A DNA stretch of 64,000 bases from Alphaproteobacteria bacterium. Lineage in GTDB: Bacteria; Pseudomonadota; Alphaproteobacteria; Rhodobacterales; Rhodobacteraceae. Shown here piece after piece: positions 16,599 to 25,029 of the stretch. Each line of letters opens with the position of its first letter. The stretch's first letter is position 1. Made by a program: the position numbers and the translations under genes. Under the pieces are notes generated by a model, which made no database searches, was not told the DNA's origin, and saw only the letters and a program-made list of their open reading frames with translations. The stretch lies in NCBI GenBank assembly GCA_030431825.1, contig JAUIIJ010000018.1, positions 21,219-85,218 on the forward strand, given 5' to 3'.

Positions 16599-17282
16599 AT
16601 GAGTGTCTTGGAACAACTGAACCTGCCCGCTGGATTCGGATATTTACTGCTGGTGTTTGGATTGATCTTGTCGCTGGCGCCCTGGTTTCATGGCCTCGAC
16701 TTTGGCATATTGAAGATTCCGCAGTTCAATGTCGTAAGCCGTCGCTGGCTCAAGTGGATGGGGCCGTTGTCACTGGCTTTGGCGGTTGGTCTGCATGCTC
16801 CTTTGCCGACGGATAATCGTTTGATGGCAGGTCCAACCAATGCACGAAACCAGAAGGCTGCTCCAAAAGTGCCGGAAGAAGGCGCTCATTCAATCTCGTC
16901 GGTTCCTATAGGCCAGCGTTTTCTCACAACTTGGGAAGACGATGATTGTCTATATCCCGCCAGATCGGTCGCCAAGAACGGTGAACTTGTAAGGATGCGA
17001 TTTGATTTCGGTGCTGAACTGGATCGGCGCGTGGACGACCTATTTGTTACCGTCGAGCCCAGATACGACATCGGGGCGAAGGTATGGGTTGAAACGCCGG
17101 TAAATGGCGCGTTGGCTCCCGGTTTTGTGCGGGATACACGCACCGCCCGTTTTTTGATAGAATTCGATACAGAGGCTCTTTGTGCCTCGTCTTTTCAGAA
17201 GCCGAAGGTTTGGTTGCCTAATGCCAATTTTCCCAATGTAGAAATCGTCGGTACACACAGATGGAGGAGTTATGATGAATGA
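16599..17282 (+). CDS. Unrecognised membrane-anchored protein
   Basis: A 227-residue protein I do not recognise. Two hydrophobic segments (about residues 12-30 and 48-64) are joined by a short loop rich in aromatic residues (PWFHGLDFG); a soluble region of about 160 residues follows, beta-rich in look, with TWEDDDCLYPA. With this topology the C-terminal domain would be on the same side as the N-terminus. GAGGAG precedes the ATG at 16599. GC is clearly lower than in neighbouring genes. The stop overlaps the next gene by eleven bases, so the two proteins are probably made together. Confidence 0.75.
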   Translation: MSVLEQLNLPAGFGYLLLVFGLILSLAPWFHGLDFGILKIPQFNVVSRRWLKWMGPLSLALAVGLHAPLPTDNRLMAGPTNARNQKAAPKVPEEGAHSISSVPIGQRFLTTWEDDDCLYPARSVAKNGELVRMRFDFGAELDRRVDDLFVTVEPRYDIGAKVWVETPVNGALAPGFVRDTRTARFLIEFDTEALCASSFQKPKVWLPNANFPNVEIVGTHRWRSYDE

Positions 17283-17931
17283 AGTTTTCAAATCCGTCCT
17301 GGCCGGTTGCGCGCTATGTCTTGTGTTGAATTCGGTGGCGTTTGCGCAAGATAATCTCAATTTCTTCGACGATTTCCAGGGTAGCAGCCTCAATCCGGCT
17401 TACAAAGTCCTGAACCGTGACCAAGGCAAGATGGCGCTCACCGAGGGAGAGTATCTGTTGCTGGTGCCGACAAAGGACCAGACGAACATTCTTGAGTATG
17501 TAGGTAAACTTCCAGAGCATTTCTCGGCGACGATCCGGGTACAGGAGCCGCCAGGCTATCATTCGCAATACGTCGCTCTGCGGATAGGGGATAGTCAGGA
17601 CAACGCTTATGTCAGGGCCTATTATCGAGAAATTTTGGGGTATACCGGGCTGTATTTCAGTACAAATCGGGTCGAAGACGGTGGTGAGGGGACAGCGATT
17701 TCCAGTTTTGAAGGTGAGATGACAGGTAAGCCATTCTATCTTCGCTTGATGAAGACCGGCGTGGAATATAAAGGGCTTTACAGTCCGGATGGAGCGAAAT
17801 GGAAGAGCGTTGGAAAACGCGTCCTCATCGGGCCTCGGGCGGGTCTTTTCATCGACGTCGCCGCGTGGAACACAGCGCCGCAAACACCGATCAAGATTGA
17901 CAGCTTTGAGATCAAAGAGATTATCAGGTAG
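17272..17931 (+). CDS. Secreted beta-sandwich-like protein
   Basis: A 219-residue protein with a typical signal peptide (hydrophobic stretch at about 8-22, cleavage after AFA) and a mature part that reads like a jelly-roll, DUF1349 or glycoside-hydrolase-associated lectin fold: alternating strands with FFDDFQGSSLNP, FSATIRVQEPPG, FYLRLMKTG and LYSPDGAKWKSVG. The last two resemble the 'sample a sugar, compare exposure' pattern of beta-xylosidase C-terminal domains. No catalytic residues are obvious. GGAGG stands before the ATG (17272 or 17275). Lower GC and overlap with the membrane protein suggest an acquired pair. Confidence 0.75.
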   Translation: MMNEVFKSVLAGCALCLVLNSVAFAQDNLNFFDDFQGSSLNPAYKVLNRDQGKMALTEGEYLLLVPTKDQTNILEYVGKLPEHFSATIRVQEPPGYHSQYVALRIGDSQDNAYVRAYYREILGYTGLYFSTNRVEDGGEGTAISSFEGEMTGKPFYLRLMKTGVEYKGLYSPDGAKWKSVGKRVLIGPRAGLFIDVAAWNTAPQTPIKIDSFEIKEIIR

Positions 17932-18025
17932 CAAGTTCTAATATCTACCGACCGTTCATGCGAGCCGTCGCACCAACAGAAGACCAGTAACGCCGGTGCT
18001 TCGCGTTGGCGACCGTCGTCAGGGA

Positions 18026-18054
18026 TTGAACCCGGGCCGCGCTTTCCCCTATAG
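18026..18054 (+). promoter_or_regulatory. Candidate promoter of yebC
   Basis: TTGAAC (18026-18031), a 17-bp spacer and CTATAG (18049-18054) form a good sigma-70-type promoter 35 bp before the yebC start. Confidence 0.55.
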
Positions 18055-18089
18055 AGCGTCGAAACCGGGGCATCAGCGGGAGTCTTTAC

Positions 18090-18830
18090 ATGGCCGGCCA
18101 TTCCAAATGGGCAAATATTCAGCATCGCAAAGGGCGTCAGGACGCCGCGCGCTCCAAGCTGTTTTCCAAGCTCAGCAAGGAAATTACCGTCGCGGCCAAG
18201 ATGGGTGACCCGGACCCGGACAAGAATCCGCGCCTGCGTCTGGCGGTCAAGGAAGCCAAGTCGCAATCGGTGCCCAAGGATGTCATCGACCGTGCGATCA
18301 AGAAATCCCAGGCGGGCGAGGGCGATGATTACGAGGAAATCCGCTATGAGGGATATGGGCCCAATGGCGTCGCGGTGATCGTCGAGGCGATGACCGACAA
18401 TCGCAATCGCACCGCATCGACGGTTCGTTCGACCTTTTCCAAGAATGGCGGCAACCTGGGCGAGACCGGCAGCGTCGGGTTCATGTTCGACCGCAAGGGC
18501 GAAGTGACATACCCCGCCGAGGTGGGTGATGCGGACACCGTGATGATGGCGGCGATCGAAGCCGGTGCCGAGGATGTGGAGAGCTCGGAGGACGGCCATG
18601 TCATCTGGTGTGCCGATACCGATCTGAACGACGTTGCGACGGCGCTCGAGGCCGAGCTGGGCGAGTCCGAGAGTACCAAGCTGGTCTGGCGGCCGACCAC
18701 CACGACCGAGATGGATCTGGAAGGCATGCAAAAGCTGATGAAGCTGATCGATGCCCTGGAAGACGACGACGATGTTCAGCGCGTCACCAGCAATTTCGAA
18801 GCCAGCGACGAAGTCATGGAGCAACTCTGA
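18090..18830 (+). CDS. yebC: YebC/PmpR family protein
   Basis: A 246-residue cytosolic protein of the YebC/PmpR/TACO1 family. The N-terminus [20 protein letters not shown] is diagnostic. Members were described as transcription regulators and more recently as helpers of translation through proline stretches. Length is standard and the sequence is complete. It appears to be transcribed alone from the promoter at 18026 and converges with the small gene at 18834. Confidence 0.97.
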   Translation: MAGHSKWANIQHRKGRQDAARSKLFSKLSKEITVAAKMGDPDPDKNPRLRLAVKEAKSQSVPKDVIDRAIKKSQAGEGDDYEEIRYEGYGPNGVAVIVEAMTDNRNRTASTVRSTFSKNGGNLGETGSVGFMFDRKGEVTYPAEVGDADTVMMAAIEAGAEDVESSEDGHVIWCADTDLNDVATALEAELGESESTKLVWRPTTTTEMDLEGMQKLMKLIDALEDDDDVQRVTSNFEASDEVMEQL

Positions 18831-18833
18831 TCT

Positions 18834-19094
18834 CTAACCGCTGACGTAGGGAACTTTCTTCGCCTTTGCGGGGCGATAGAAAATCTTCTGATTGTGCAAC
18901 CGCCCGAGCAGGTCGTGGATGGCCGTCAGTTCCGCGTCTATCCGTTCGGCGCGCGATGCATCCGTCGTGGCGCCCTGAGCGTCTGCCAGTTCAATCCGCT
19001 CGCGCGAGACCGCCTGCTTGTGCAGACGCAGGGCGGTTTCGATGCGGTCGATGTCATTCACCGTCAGTTCAAACGTCTTGTTATACCCGGCCAT
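18834..19094 (-). CDS. Conserved small hypothetical protein
   Basis: An 86-residue hydrophilic protein with two likely helices (VNDIDRIETALRLHKQAV and RAERIDAELTAIHDLLGRLHNQKIFY) forming a short helical hairpin or coiled coil, and a basic tail. I do not recognise a named domain. ATG 19094 is preceded by AGAGGAT, which decides against an upstream in-frame start at 19133. It converges with yebC, three bases apart. Confidence 0.75.
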   Translation of the reverse strand: MAGYNKTFELTVNDIDRIETALRLHKQAVSRERIELADAQGATTDASRAERIDAELTAIHDLLGRLHNQKIFYRPAKAKKVPYVSG

Positions 19095-19265
19095 ATGTCG
19101 ATCCTCTGGATGTGCGCGTAACGCTATCTGCAAGCGGCATATAAGCCCCGATTTGCGACATGGCCAGCGTCAAATTGGCTCGCGGCGAAAGAATACTATG
19201 GTATGCGGGCGGCCACGGACATTTTGTTGCGCGCGTTGCGTCGGGGTTTTGGGGCAAACCGGCGG

Positions 19266-20150
19266 TCACGGCTGAACGAGGCCCCGTCTGGCGGCCATGC
19301 GGATCGCCCGGATGAGCGGCTCAAGCGGTGGCGCCATGATCCGGCTCACCTGAAGCGACAGCGGCACGTCCAGCGGCGAGTCTTCCAACAGGGGCCGCAA
19401 TCTCCGTTCGGCCAGATGGGCCACAACGAGGTGGTGCGGATTCATGCCCCAGCCCAGTCCGGCGGTGGCGGCTTCGACAAAGGCGTGGGTCGAGGGCAGG
19501 TAATGCGCAGGCGGCGTGACCGCCTGGCCAAACACCTGCTCGATCCAGCGGCGCTGCAACATGTCCTTGGCATCGAAGGTCAGGCAGGGCGCGCGTGCAA
19601 GCCCGGCCAGGTCGACGCGCTCTGGAAACCATCGCTGCATGAAGGCCGGACTCGCGGTCGGCACATAGCGCAGCGCACCCAGCGGCCAGGCCTCGCACCC
19701 CGCCGCTGGTTTTCCCTGGGCGGTGATCGCCATGTTCACTTCGCCGCGCCGTAGCCACCCGGCGCTGTGATCCTGATCGTCGATCACCAGATCGAACAGG
19801 ATTTCCGTCATCCCGGACAGTGCGGGAACCAGCCAGGTGGCGAGGCTGTCGGCATTGACCGCGATCTTGAGCCGGGTCGGCCCGGTGCCGTGTTCCAGCG
19901 CGAGTTCGCGGCTTACCTGCGTTTCGAGCAGGGCTACGTCCTCGGCGTGTTTCACCAGACGTGCGCCGGCGGGGGTGCCTGTACAGGGCGCACCGCGCAA
20001 CACAAGCGCAGTGCCGACCCGGTCCTCCAGCGCCTTGATCCTCTGCGAGACCGCAGAAGGGGTGACCCCCAGATCCGACGCCGCGGCGTCAAAACTGCCA
20101 AGGCGCAAAACCGCGGTGAGCGCCGCGAGATGGTGTGGGTCGAACTGCAT
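19266..20150 (-). CDS. argP: LysR family regulator ArgP
   Basis: A 294-residue LysR regulator of the ArgP/IciA type. The DNA-binding region reads FDPHHLAALTAVLRLGSFDAA and VTPSAVSQRIKALE. ArgP activates the exporter argO/lysE in response to basic amino acids, and here an exporter of exactly that family is divergent with an 85-bp gap. The ATG at 20150 is used; two further upstream codons are possible. Confidence 0.9.
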   Translation of the reverse strand: MQFDPHHLAALTAVLRLGSFDAAASDLGVTPSAVSQRIKALEDRVGTALVLRGAPCTGTPAGARLVKHAEDVALLETQVSRELALEHGTGPTRLKIAVNADSLATWLVPALSGMTEILFDLVIDDQDHSAGWLRRGEVNMAITAQGKPAAGCEAWPLGALRYVPTASPAFMQRWFPERVDLAGLARAPCLTFDAKDMLQRRWIEQVFGQAVTPPAHYLPSTHAFVEAATAGLGWGMNPHHLVVAHLAERRLRPLLEDSPLDVPLSLQVSRIMAPPLEPLIRAIRMAARRGLVQP

Positions 20151-20235
20151 TAGCAAAACTTAATCGGCACGATATTAATTAACTGGATAGATGAAGCGAC
20201 CCCGTCTAGTCAAACCGGGACATCAGAAGGGATAC

Positions 20236-20838
20236 ATGATGGTATCGACCTATTTTGCCGGTTTTGCCCTGGGCTTCAGTCTCATCCTCGCGATCGGGGC
20301 GCAGAACGCCTTTGTGCTGCGCCAGGGTTTGCGACGCGAACATGTCTTCTGGATCTGCCTGACATGCGCGGTGTCGGATGCGCTGCTTGTTGCTGCCGGG
20401 GTCGCCGGCTTCGGGTCGCTCGCCACGCATGTGCCGTGGTTCGAACCGGTGATGCGCTATGGCGGCGCGGCGTTTCTGATCGTCTATGGCGCCATGAGCC
20501 TGCGAAACGCATGGCGCGGCGGGTCGGCGCTGGTCACGGGGAATGGTGTCAGCAGCGGCCTGGGGGCAAGCCTTCTGACGGTGCTGGCCCTGACCTGGCT
20601 CAACCCGCATGTATATCTTGATACCGTGGTGCTCATCGGGTCGATTTCGGCGCAATATGCGGATCGGCTGCAATTCGGCCTTGGCGCTGTTTCGGCGAGT
20701 TTCGTGTTCTTTTTCACGCTGGGTTATGGCGCGCGTCTGCTGGCGCCGCTCTTTGCACGTGCGCGCGCGTGGCAGGTGCTGGATGTGATCATTGCGCTCA
20801 TCATGTGGGCCATCGCAGCCAAGTTGCTTATCATGTGA
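20236..20838 (+). CDS. LysE/ArgO family amino acid exporter
   Basis: A 200-residue inner-membrane protein with about six helices. The N-terminal motif GFSLILAIGAQNAFVLRQG is characteristic of the LysE/ArgO branch, exporters of L-lysine and L-arginine. The divergent argP supports this assignment. GAAGGG precedes the ATG at 20236; the next codon is also ATG. Confidence 0.92.
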   Translation: MMVSTYFAGFALGFSLILAIGAQNAFVLRQGLRREHVFWICLTCAVSDALLVAAGVAGFGSLATHVPWFEPVMRYGGAAFLIVYGAMSLRNAWRGGSALVTGNGVSSGLGASLLTVLALTWLNPHVYLDTVVLIGSISAQYADRLQFGLGAVSASFVFFFTLGYGARLLAPLFARARAWQVLDVIIALIMWAIAAKLLIM

Positions 20839-20878
20839 AGGGTTGTGTCCGGCGCGGATCGGGTGTTGAACATGAGTT

Positions 20879-21784
20879 ATGGAACACGCACGGACATCGC
20901 GGCCACTGGTTGCCATTCTCTGGATGCTGGTGACGGGGTTGTGCTTTGTCGCCGTCACCGCAATCGTCAAGTATCTGGGGCCGCGGATCCCGCCGGAAGA
21001 ACAGGCGTTTCTGCGCTATTTTCTCGGACTGGTGTTTCTGATCCCGATGATCCCGGTGCTGCGCAAGACGCGCCTGACCGGCAGGCTGATGCTGCAATTC
21101 ACCCTGCGCGGCGCGCTTCATTCGATCGGGGTGATGCTGTGGTTCTTTGCCATGACCCAGATTCCCCTGGCCGAGGTCACGGCGATCAATTACCTCTCAC
21201 CGATCTATGTGACACTTGGCGCGGCGGTGTTCCTTGGCGAAAGGCTCGCCATGCGACGGATCGCGGCGGTGGTCACCGCTCTGATCGGTGCGCTCATCAT
21301 TCTGCGGCCCGGATTCCGCGAAATCGAACCCGGCCATCTCGCGATGCTGCTGACGGCGGTGCTGTTTGGCGGCTCCTACCTGTTGGCCAAGGTCACGGCC
21401 GACAAGGTGCCGGCGGCGGTTGTCGTCGGAATGCTGTCGATCATGGTCACGATTTTTCTGGCGCCCTTTGCCTATGCGGTCTGGGTGACGCCGACCTGGA
21501 CCGAGATCGCCATCCTGTTCGGTGTCGCCTGCTTTGCGACGGCGGGGCATTACACGATGACGCTGGCCTTTGCGGCGGCACCCGTCGCAGTGACGCAGCC
21601 GGTGACGTTCCTGCAACTCGTGTGGGCGACGGCGCTCGGTGCGCTGGCCTTTGACGAGCCGGTCGATTTCTGGGTCGTTCTGGGCGGCACGATTGTCCTG
21701 GGCTCGGTCTGCTTCATCACCTGGCGCGAAGCGGTGCTCAATCGCCGCCAGATCACCCCGGCGGCCCCGGCAACCAAGGTATAG
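20879..21784 (+). CDS. DMT superfamily (EamA) transporter
   Basis: A 301-residue protein with ten predicted helices in two EamA repeats. Segments such as YLSPIYVTLGAAVFLGERL are typical. It differs from the exporter at 11021. Role is probably metabolite export, substrate unknown. The gene follows lysE by 40 bp on the same strand and has a weak RBS. Confidence 0.87.
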   Translation: MEHARTSRPLVAILWMLVTGLCFVAVTAIVKYLGPRIPPEEQAFLRYFLGLVFLIPMIPVLRKTRLTGRLMLQFTLRGALHSIGVMLWFFAMTQIPLAEVTAINYLSPIYVTLGAAVFLGERLAMRRIAAVVTALIGALIILRPGFREIEPGHLAMLLTAVLFGGSYLLAKVTADKVPAAVVVGMLSIMVTIFLAPFAYAVWVTPTWTEIAILFGVACFATAGHYTMTLAFAAAPVAVTQPVTFLQLVWATALGALAFDEPVDFWVVLGGTIVLGSVCFITWREAVLNRRQITPAAPATKV

Positions 21785-21896
21785 GCACCGGTTCGGGCCG
21801 TTTGTTGACGTGTTTGTTTCCAAAAGCGCCCATTGAAGTGTTGAACTGCCTTGCCAAGTCCGAGATACCCTCGACTCGATGGCAGGGAGTAAGCTC

Positions 21897-22871
21897 ATGT
21901 TGAGATCCGCACGCATATCCGCATGTCTGGCGCTGACGATTGGCTGTCCGATGGCGGCGTTCGCGGGGCTGGAAGTGTGCAATGACACCGAAATGCTTCA
22001 GGCGGTGGCGGTCGCATATCAGGTCGGTGGCGACAAGGTGTCCGAAGGATGGTGGTCGATCAAGCCCGGTACGTGCCAGACCCCGCTCGCGCGGGACCTG
22101 ACCGGTGGTCCGATCTATCTGCATGCCAAGTCGCCGGATCCGCTGCCGGCGCGCACCGGTGCGGAGTTCTGCACCAGCGAATCGCGCTTTACCATCGTGA
22201 ACAGCGACGATTGCATCGTGCGCGGCCATCAGATCGCATTGTTCCACGCCATTCCCGTCGAGGCCGGGCAGGTGGATGTCAGCGTAAAGCTGTCCCAGTT
22301 GCGCGAGGCGGAAGACAGCAAGGACCTCGCGCGCGATGACGCGGTGTTCCAGTCCTGCCGCCCCTCCAAGGAGGCCGACGCGCTGGTTTGCGCGTTTCAC
22401 GCCGGAGGTGTGCGATACGAAGCCGGGGTCGGGACCCCCGCCAAGATCCTGGAGTTTCTCAACGAACTTGCTCCGGCGACGCCTTTGACGGTGCGCGGGA
22501 CGATCACGTTGCAAGACGACATTTCGGCCACCGTGTCCCTGAGCGAGGCGGACACACGGCCCGAATCGGAGCTTGACGCCGTCTATGCGCGGTTGCAGGG
22601 CGAATGGGTTTCCGTGGATGACCCCAACGAACATCTGACGATTTCGGGGGCGGAACGGACGGGAACCTATGACGGGGCGGATACCGGGGTCGATTACCTG
22701 TCAATCCAGACCGACTGTGACGAAGAAAGCGGCGCAGGGCCATATCTGCGCGCCATAGACAGCGCGCATGGCGATGTCTATTGCTACGCGATCGAGACGC
22801 TGGGCGAGGACGACCTGTCGTTGTTCTACCTGCCGCGGGGCAATCTGCTGGAGTACGAGAGGGTCAAATGA
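21897..22871 (+). CDS. Exported DUF1036 domain protein
   Basis: A 324-residue exported protein. After a signal peptide ending AAFAG, the first half matches DUF1036: GLEVCNDTEM, GWWSIKPGTCQTPL and a run of cysteines likely paired in disulfides. The second half (from about residue 210) reads EWVSVDDPNEHLTISG and has its own cysteines; it may be a small lipocalin-like domain. Function is unknown. ATG 21897 is preferred over 21879 because GGGAG lies eight bases before it. Confidence 0.82.
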   Translation: MLRSARISACLALTIGCPMAAFAGLEVCNDTEMLQAVAVAYQVGGDKVSEGWWSIKPGTCQTPLARDLTGGPIYLHAKSPDPLPARTGAEFCTSESRFTIVNSDDCIVRGHQIALFHAIPVEAGQVDVSVKLSQLREAEDSKDLARDDAVFQSCRPSKEADALVCAFHAGGVRYEAGVGTPAKILEFLNELAPATPLTVRGTITLQDDISATVSLSEADTRPESELDAVYARLQGEWVSVDDPNEHLTISGAERTGTYDGADTGVDYLSIQTDCDEESGAGPYLRAIDSAHGDVYCYAIETLGEDDLSLFYLPRGNLLEYERVK

Positions 22872-22889
22872 CCTCGCCTGTTTTTATTG

Positions 22890-22903
22890 ATTGACGAGTC
22901 AAT
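22890..22903. promoter_or_regulatory. Candidate BetI operator
   Basis: ATTGAC-GA-GTCAAT is a perfect inverted repeat in the 76-bp leader of the betI gene. The arrangement resembles the TTGA/TCAA type operators bound by the BetI repressor in bet operons of other proteobacteria, so autoregulation relieved by choline is likely. Confidence 0.6.
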
Positions 22904-22947
22904 AAACGACTTCTAGCTTCGGGCGGTCATCAGCCCGGAGCAGCAAT

Positions 22948-23520
22948 ATGCCCAAGATCGGAATGGAACCCGTTCGGCGCGAAGCCTTGGTCAAGGCGAC
23001 GATCGCCGAAATCGGAACGGCGGGGTCGCTGGATGTGACCGTCAGCCAGATTGCCCGACGCGCGGGTATGTCCAGCGCGCTGGCGCATCACTATTTCGGC
23101 GGGAAAGACCAGATTTTTCTCGCAGCGATGCGTCGCATCCTGTCGGATTTCGGAGCAGAGGTGCGCGCAGAATTGCGCGGGGCGACACGCGACACCCGTG
23201 CTGCGGCTGTGATCCGTGCCTGTTTCGCACCGTCCTGTTTCACGCCCCAGACCATCAGCGCCTGGATGACGTTCTACGTGCTGGCCCAGAACAATGCACA
23301 GGCGTTGCGTCTGTGGCAAATCTACCAGTCCCGGATGCGCTCGAACCTCACCCACGCGCTGCGCCCGCTGGTCCGCGATCCGGGGGGCGCTGCGAAAACA
23401 CTGATCGCACTGATCGACGGGCTTTATATCCGCGCCGCGCTGAACGAGGCGGACACGCCGGAGATGGCCACGGCGCACGCTCTCTCGGTGCTCGAGATAT
23501 TGAAGGAGCCGCGCCGTTGA
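22948..23520 (+). CDS. betI: Choline-responsive repressor BetI
   Basis: A 190-residue TetR family regulator. The N-terminal motif KIGMEPVRREALVKAT and the helix-turn-helix ISQIARRAGMSSALAHHYF-like segment (residues 32-52) match BetI, which represses choline-to-betaine genes and releases DNA on binding choline. Its last codon overlaps the TTG start of the choline sulfatase gene, so the two are coupled. The palindrome at 22890 is the probable operator. Confidence 0.92.
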   Translation: MPKIGMEPVRREALVKATIAEIGTAGSLDVTVSQIARRAGMSSALAHHYFGGKDQIFLAAMRRILSDFGAEVRAELRGATRDTRAAAVIRACFAPSCFTPQTISAWMTFYVLAQNNAQALRLWQIYQSRMRSNLTHALRPLVRDPGGAAKTLIALIDGLYIRAALNEADTPEMATAHALSVLEILKEPRR

Positions 23521-25025
23521 CACAGCCGAATATCCTGATCCTGATGGTCGATCAGTTGAACGGAACGCTGTTTCCCGACGGGCCCGTCGACTGGCTGCAT
23601 GCCCCCAATCTCAGGCAACTGGCCGAACGTTCGGCGCGCTTTGCAAATGCATATACCGCGAGCCCGCTTTGCGCGCCCGGCCGGGCCAGCTTCATGTCGG
23701 GTCAGTTGCCGCGCCGCACCGGCGTCTACGACAACGCCGCCGAATTTCGCAGTGACATCCCGACCTATGCCCATCATCTGCGCCGCGCGGGGTATTACAC
23801 CTGCCTGTCAGGCAAGATGCACTTTGTTGGCCCGGACCAGTTGCACGGGTTCGAGGAGCGGCTGACCACCGATATCTATCCCGCCGATTTCGGCTGGACA
23901 CCGGATTACCGCAAGCCGGGCGAGCGCATCGACTGGTGGTATCACAACCTGGGTTCGGTCACCGGCGCGGGTGTGGCCGAGATCAGCAACCAGATGGAAT
24001 ATGACGATGAGGTTGCCCATCACGCACGGGCCAAGCTCTATGATCTGGCGCGTCGTCGCGACGATCGCCCCTGGGCGCTCACCGTGAGCTTTACCCACCC
24101 GCACGATCCCTATGTTGCGCGGCGGAAATACTGGGACCTCTACGAAGATTGCGCGCATCTGCTGCCCGAGGTGCCGGCGATGTCCTATGACGATCATGAC
24201 GCGCATTCCAGGCGCATCTTCGACGCCAATGACTGGCGCAGCTTCGACATCACCGAGGATCATATCAGGCGCGCGCGCCGGGCCTATTTCGCCAATATCT
24301 CTTATCTTGACGACAAGATCGGTGATATTCTCAAGGTGCTGGAAGACACGCGGCAAGAAGCCATCGTGGTCTTTGTCTCGGATCACGGCGACATGCTGGG
24401 CGAGCGGGGGCTGTGGTTCAAGATGTCGTTCTTCGAAGGATCTTCCCGCGTGCCGTTGATGATTGCCGCGCCGGACATGCCGGCCGGGCGGATCGAAACG
24501 CCGGTCTCGACGCTCGACGTCACGCCGACCCTGGCTGCGCTGGCGGGGATCGACTTGGCCGGCATCGCACCCTGGACCGACGGCGAGGATCTGACCCCAT
24601 TGGCGAACGGCGCCGAGCGGAGCAGCCCCGTCGCAATCGAATATGCCGCCGAGGCCAGCAACGCACCGCTCGTGTCGTTGCGCTATGGCAAGTGGAAATA
24701 CAACCGCTGCGCTCTCGACCCGGAGCAGCTCTTCGACCTTGAGGCCGATCCGGCAGAATTGACCAATCTTGCCGCGGACCCGGCGCATCAGGGAACGCTC
24801 AGCAGTCTGCGTGCCAAATCCGAGGCCCGCTGGGATCTGGATGCCTATGATGCCGAGGTGCGGGCCAGCCAGGCCCGGCGATGGGTCGTCTATCAGGCAT
24901 TGCGTCAGGGCGGCTATTACCCGTGGGACTTTCAGCCGTTGCAAAAGGCATCGGAACGCTACATGCGCAATCACATGGATCTGAATGTCCTTGAGGAAAA
25001 CCAGCGATTTCCGAGGGGAGAATAG
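23517..25025 (+). CDS. betC: Choline sulfatase
   Basis: A 502-residue sulfatase that hydrolyses choline-O-sulfate to choline and sulfate. The start [19 protein letters not shown] is typical of BetC. Cys52 in CAPGRASF is the residue converted to formylglycine. Metal site residues are in VDQLNG and [11 protein letters not shown]. The start is TTG at 23517, overlapping the betI stop, with AAGGAG upstream; an earlier start in the same frame lies inside betI and is rejected. It supplies choline to the choline dehydrogenase encoded next. Confidence 0.95.
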   Translation: MTQPNILILMVDQLNGTLFPDGPVDWLHAPNLRQLAERSARFANAYTASPLCAPGRASFMSGQLPRRTGVYDNAAEFRSDIPTYAHHLRRAGYYTCLSGKMHFVGPDQLHGFEERLTTDIYPADFGWTPDYRKPGERIDWWYHNLGSVTGAGVAEISNQMEYDDEVAHHARAKLYDLARRRDDRPWALTVSFTHPHDPYVARRKYWDLYEDCAHLLPEVPAMSYDDHDAHSRRIFDANDWRSFDITEDHIRRARRAYFANISYLDDKIGDILKVLEDTRQEAIVVFVSDHGDMLGERGLWFKMSFFEGSSRVPLMIAAPDMPAGRIETPVSTLDVTPTLAALAGIDLAGIAPWTDGEDLTPLANGAERSSPVAIEYAAEASNAPLVSLRYGKWKYNRCALDPEQLFDLEADPAELTNLAADPAHQGTLSSLRAKSEARWDLDAYDAEVRASQARRWVVYQALRQGGYYPWDFQPLQKASERYMRNHMDLNVLEENQRFPRGE

Positions 25026-25029
25026 GGGC

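Noticed and set aside
18007..18037. tRNA T-arm-like sequence (GGGTTCAATCCC on the minus strand) ending in GCCA, possible tRNA fragment or att site at the edge of the low-GC islet
   Set aside because: No matching acceptor, D or anticodon arm can be built, and the segment is better explained as the -35 region (TTGAAC) of the yebC promoter.
23640..23647. Further TTTGCAAA octamer
   Set aside because: It lies inside the betC coding region in a normal codon context (Phe-Ala-Asn), so I do not count it as a regulatory site.
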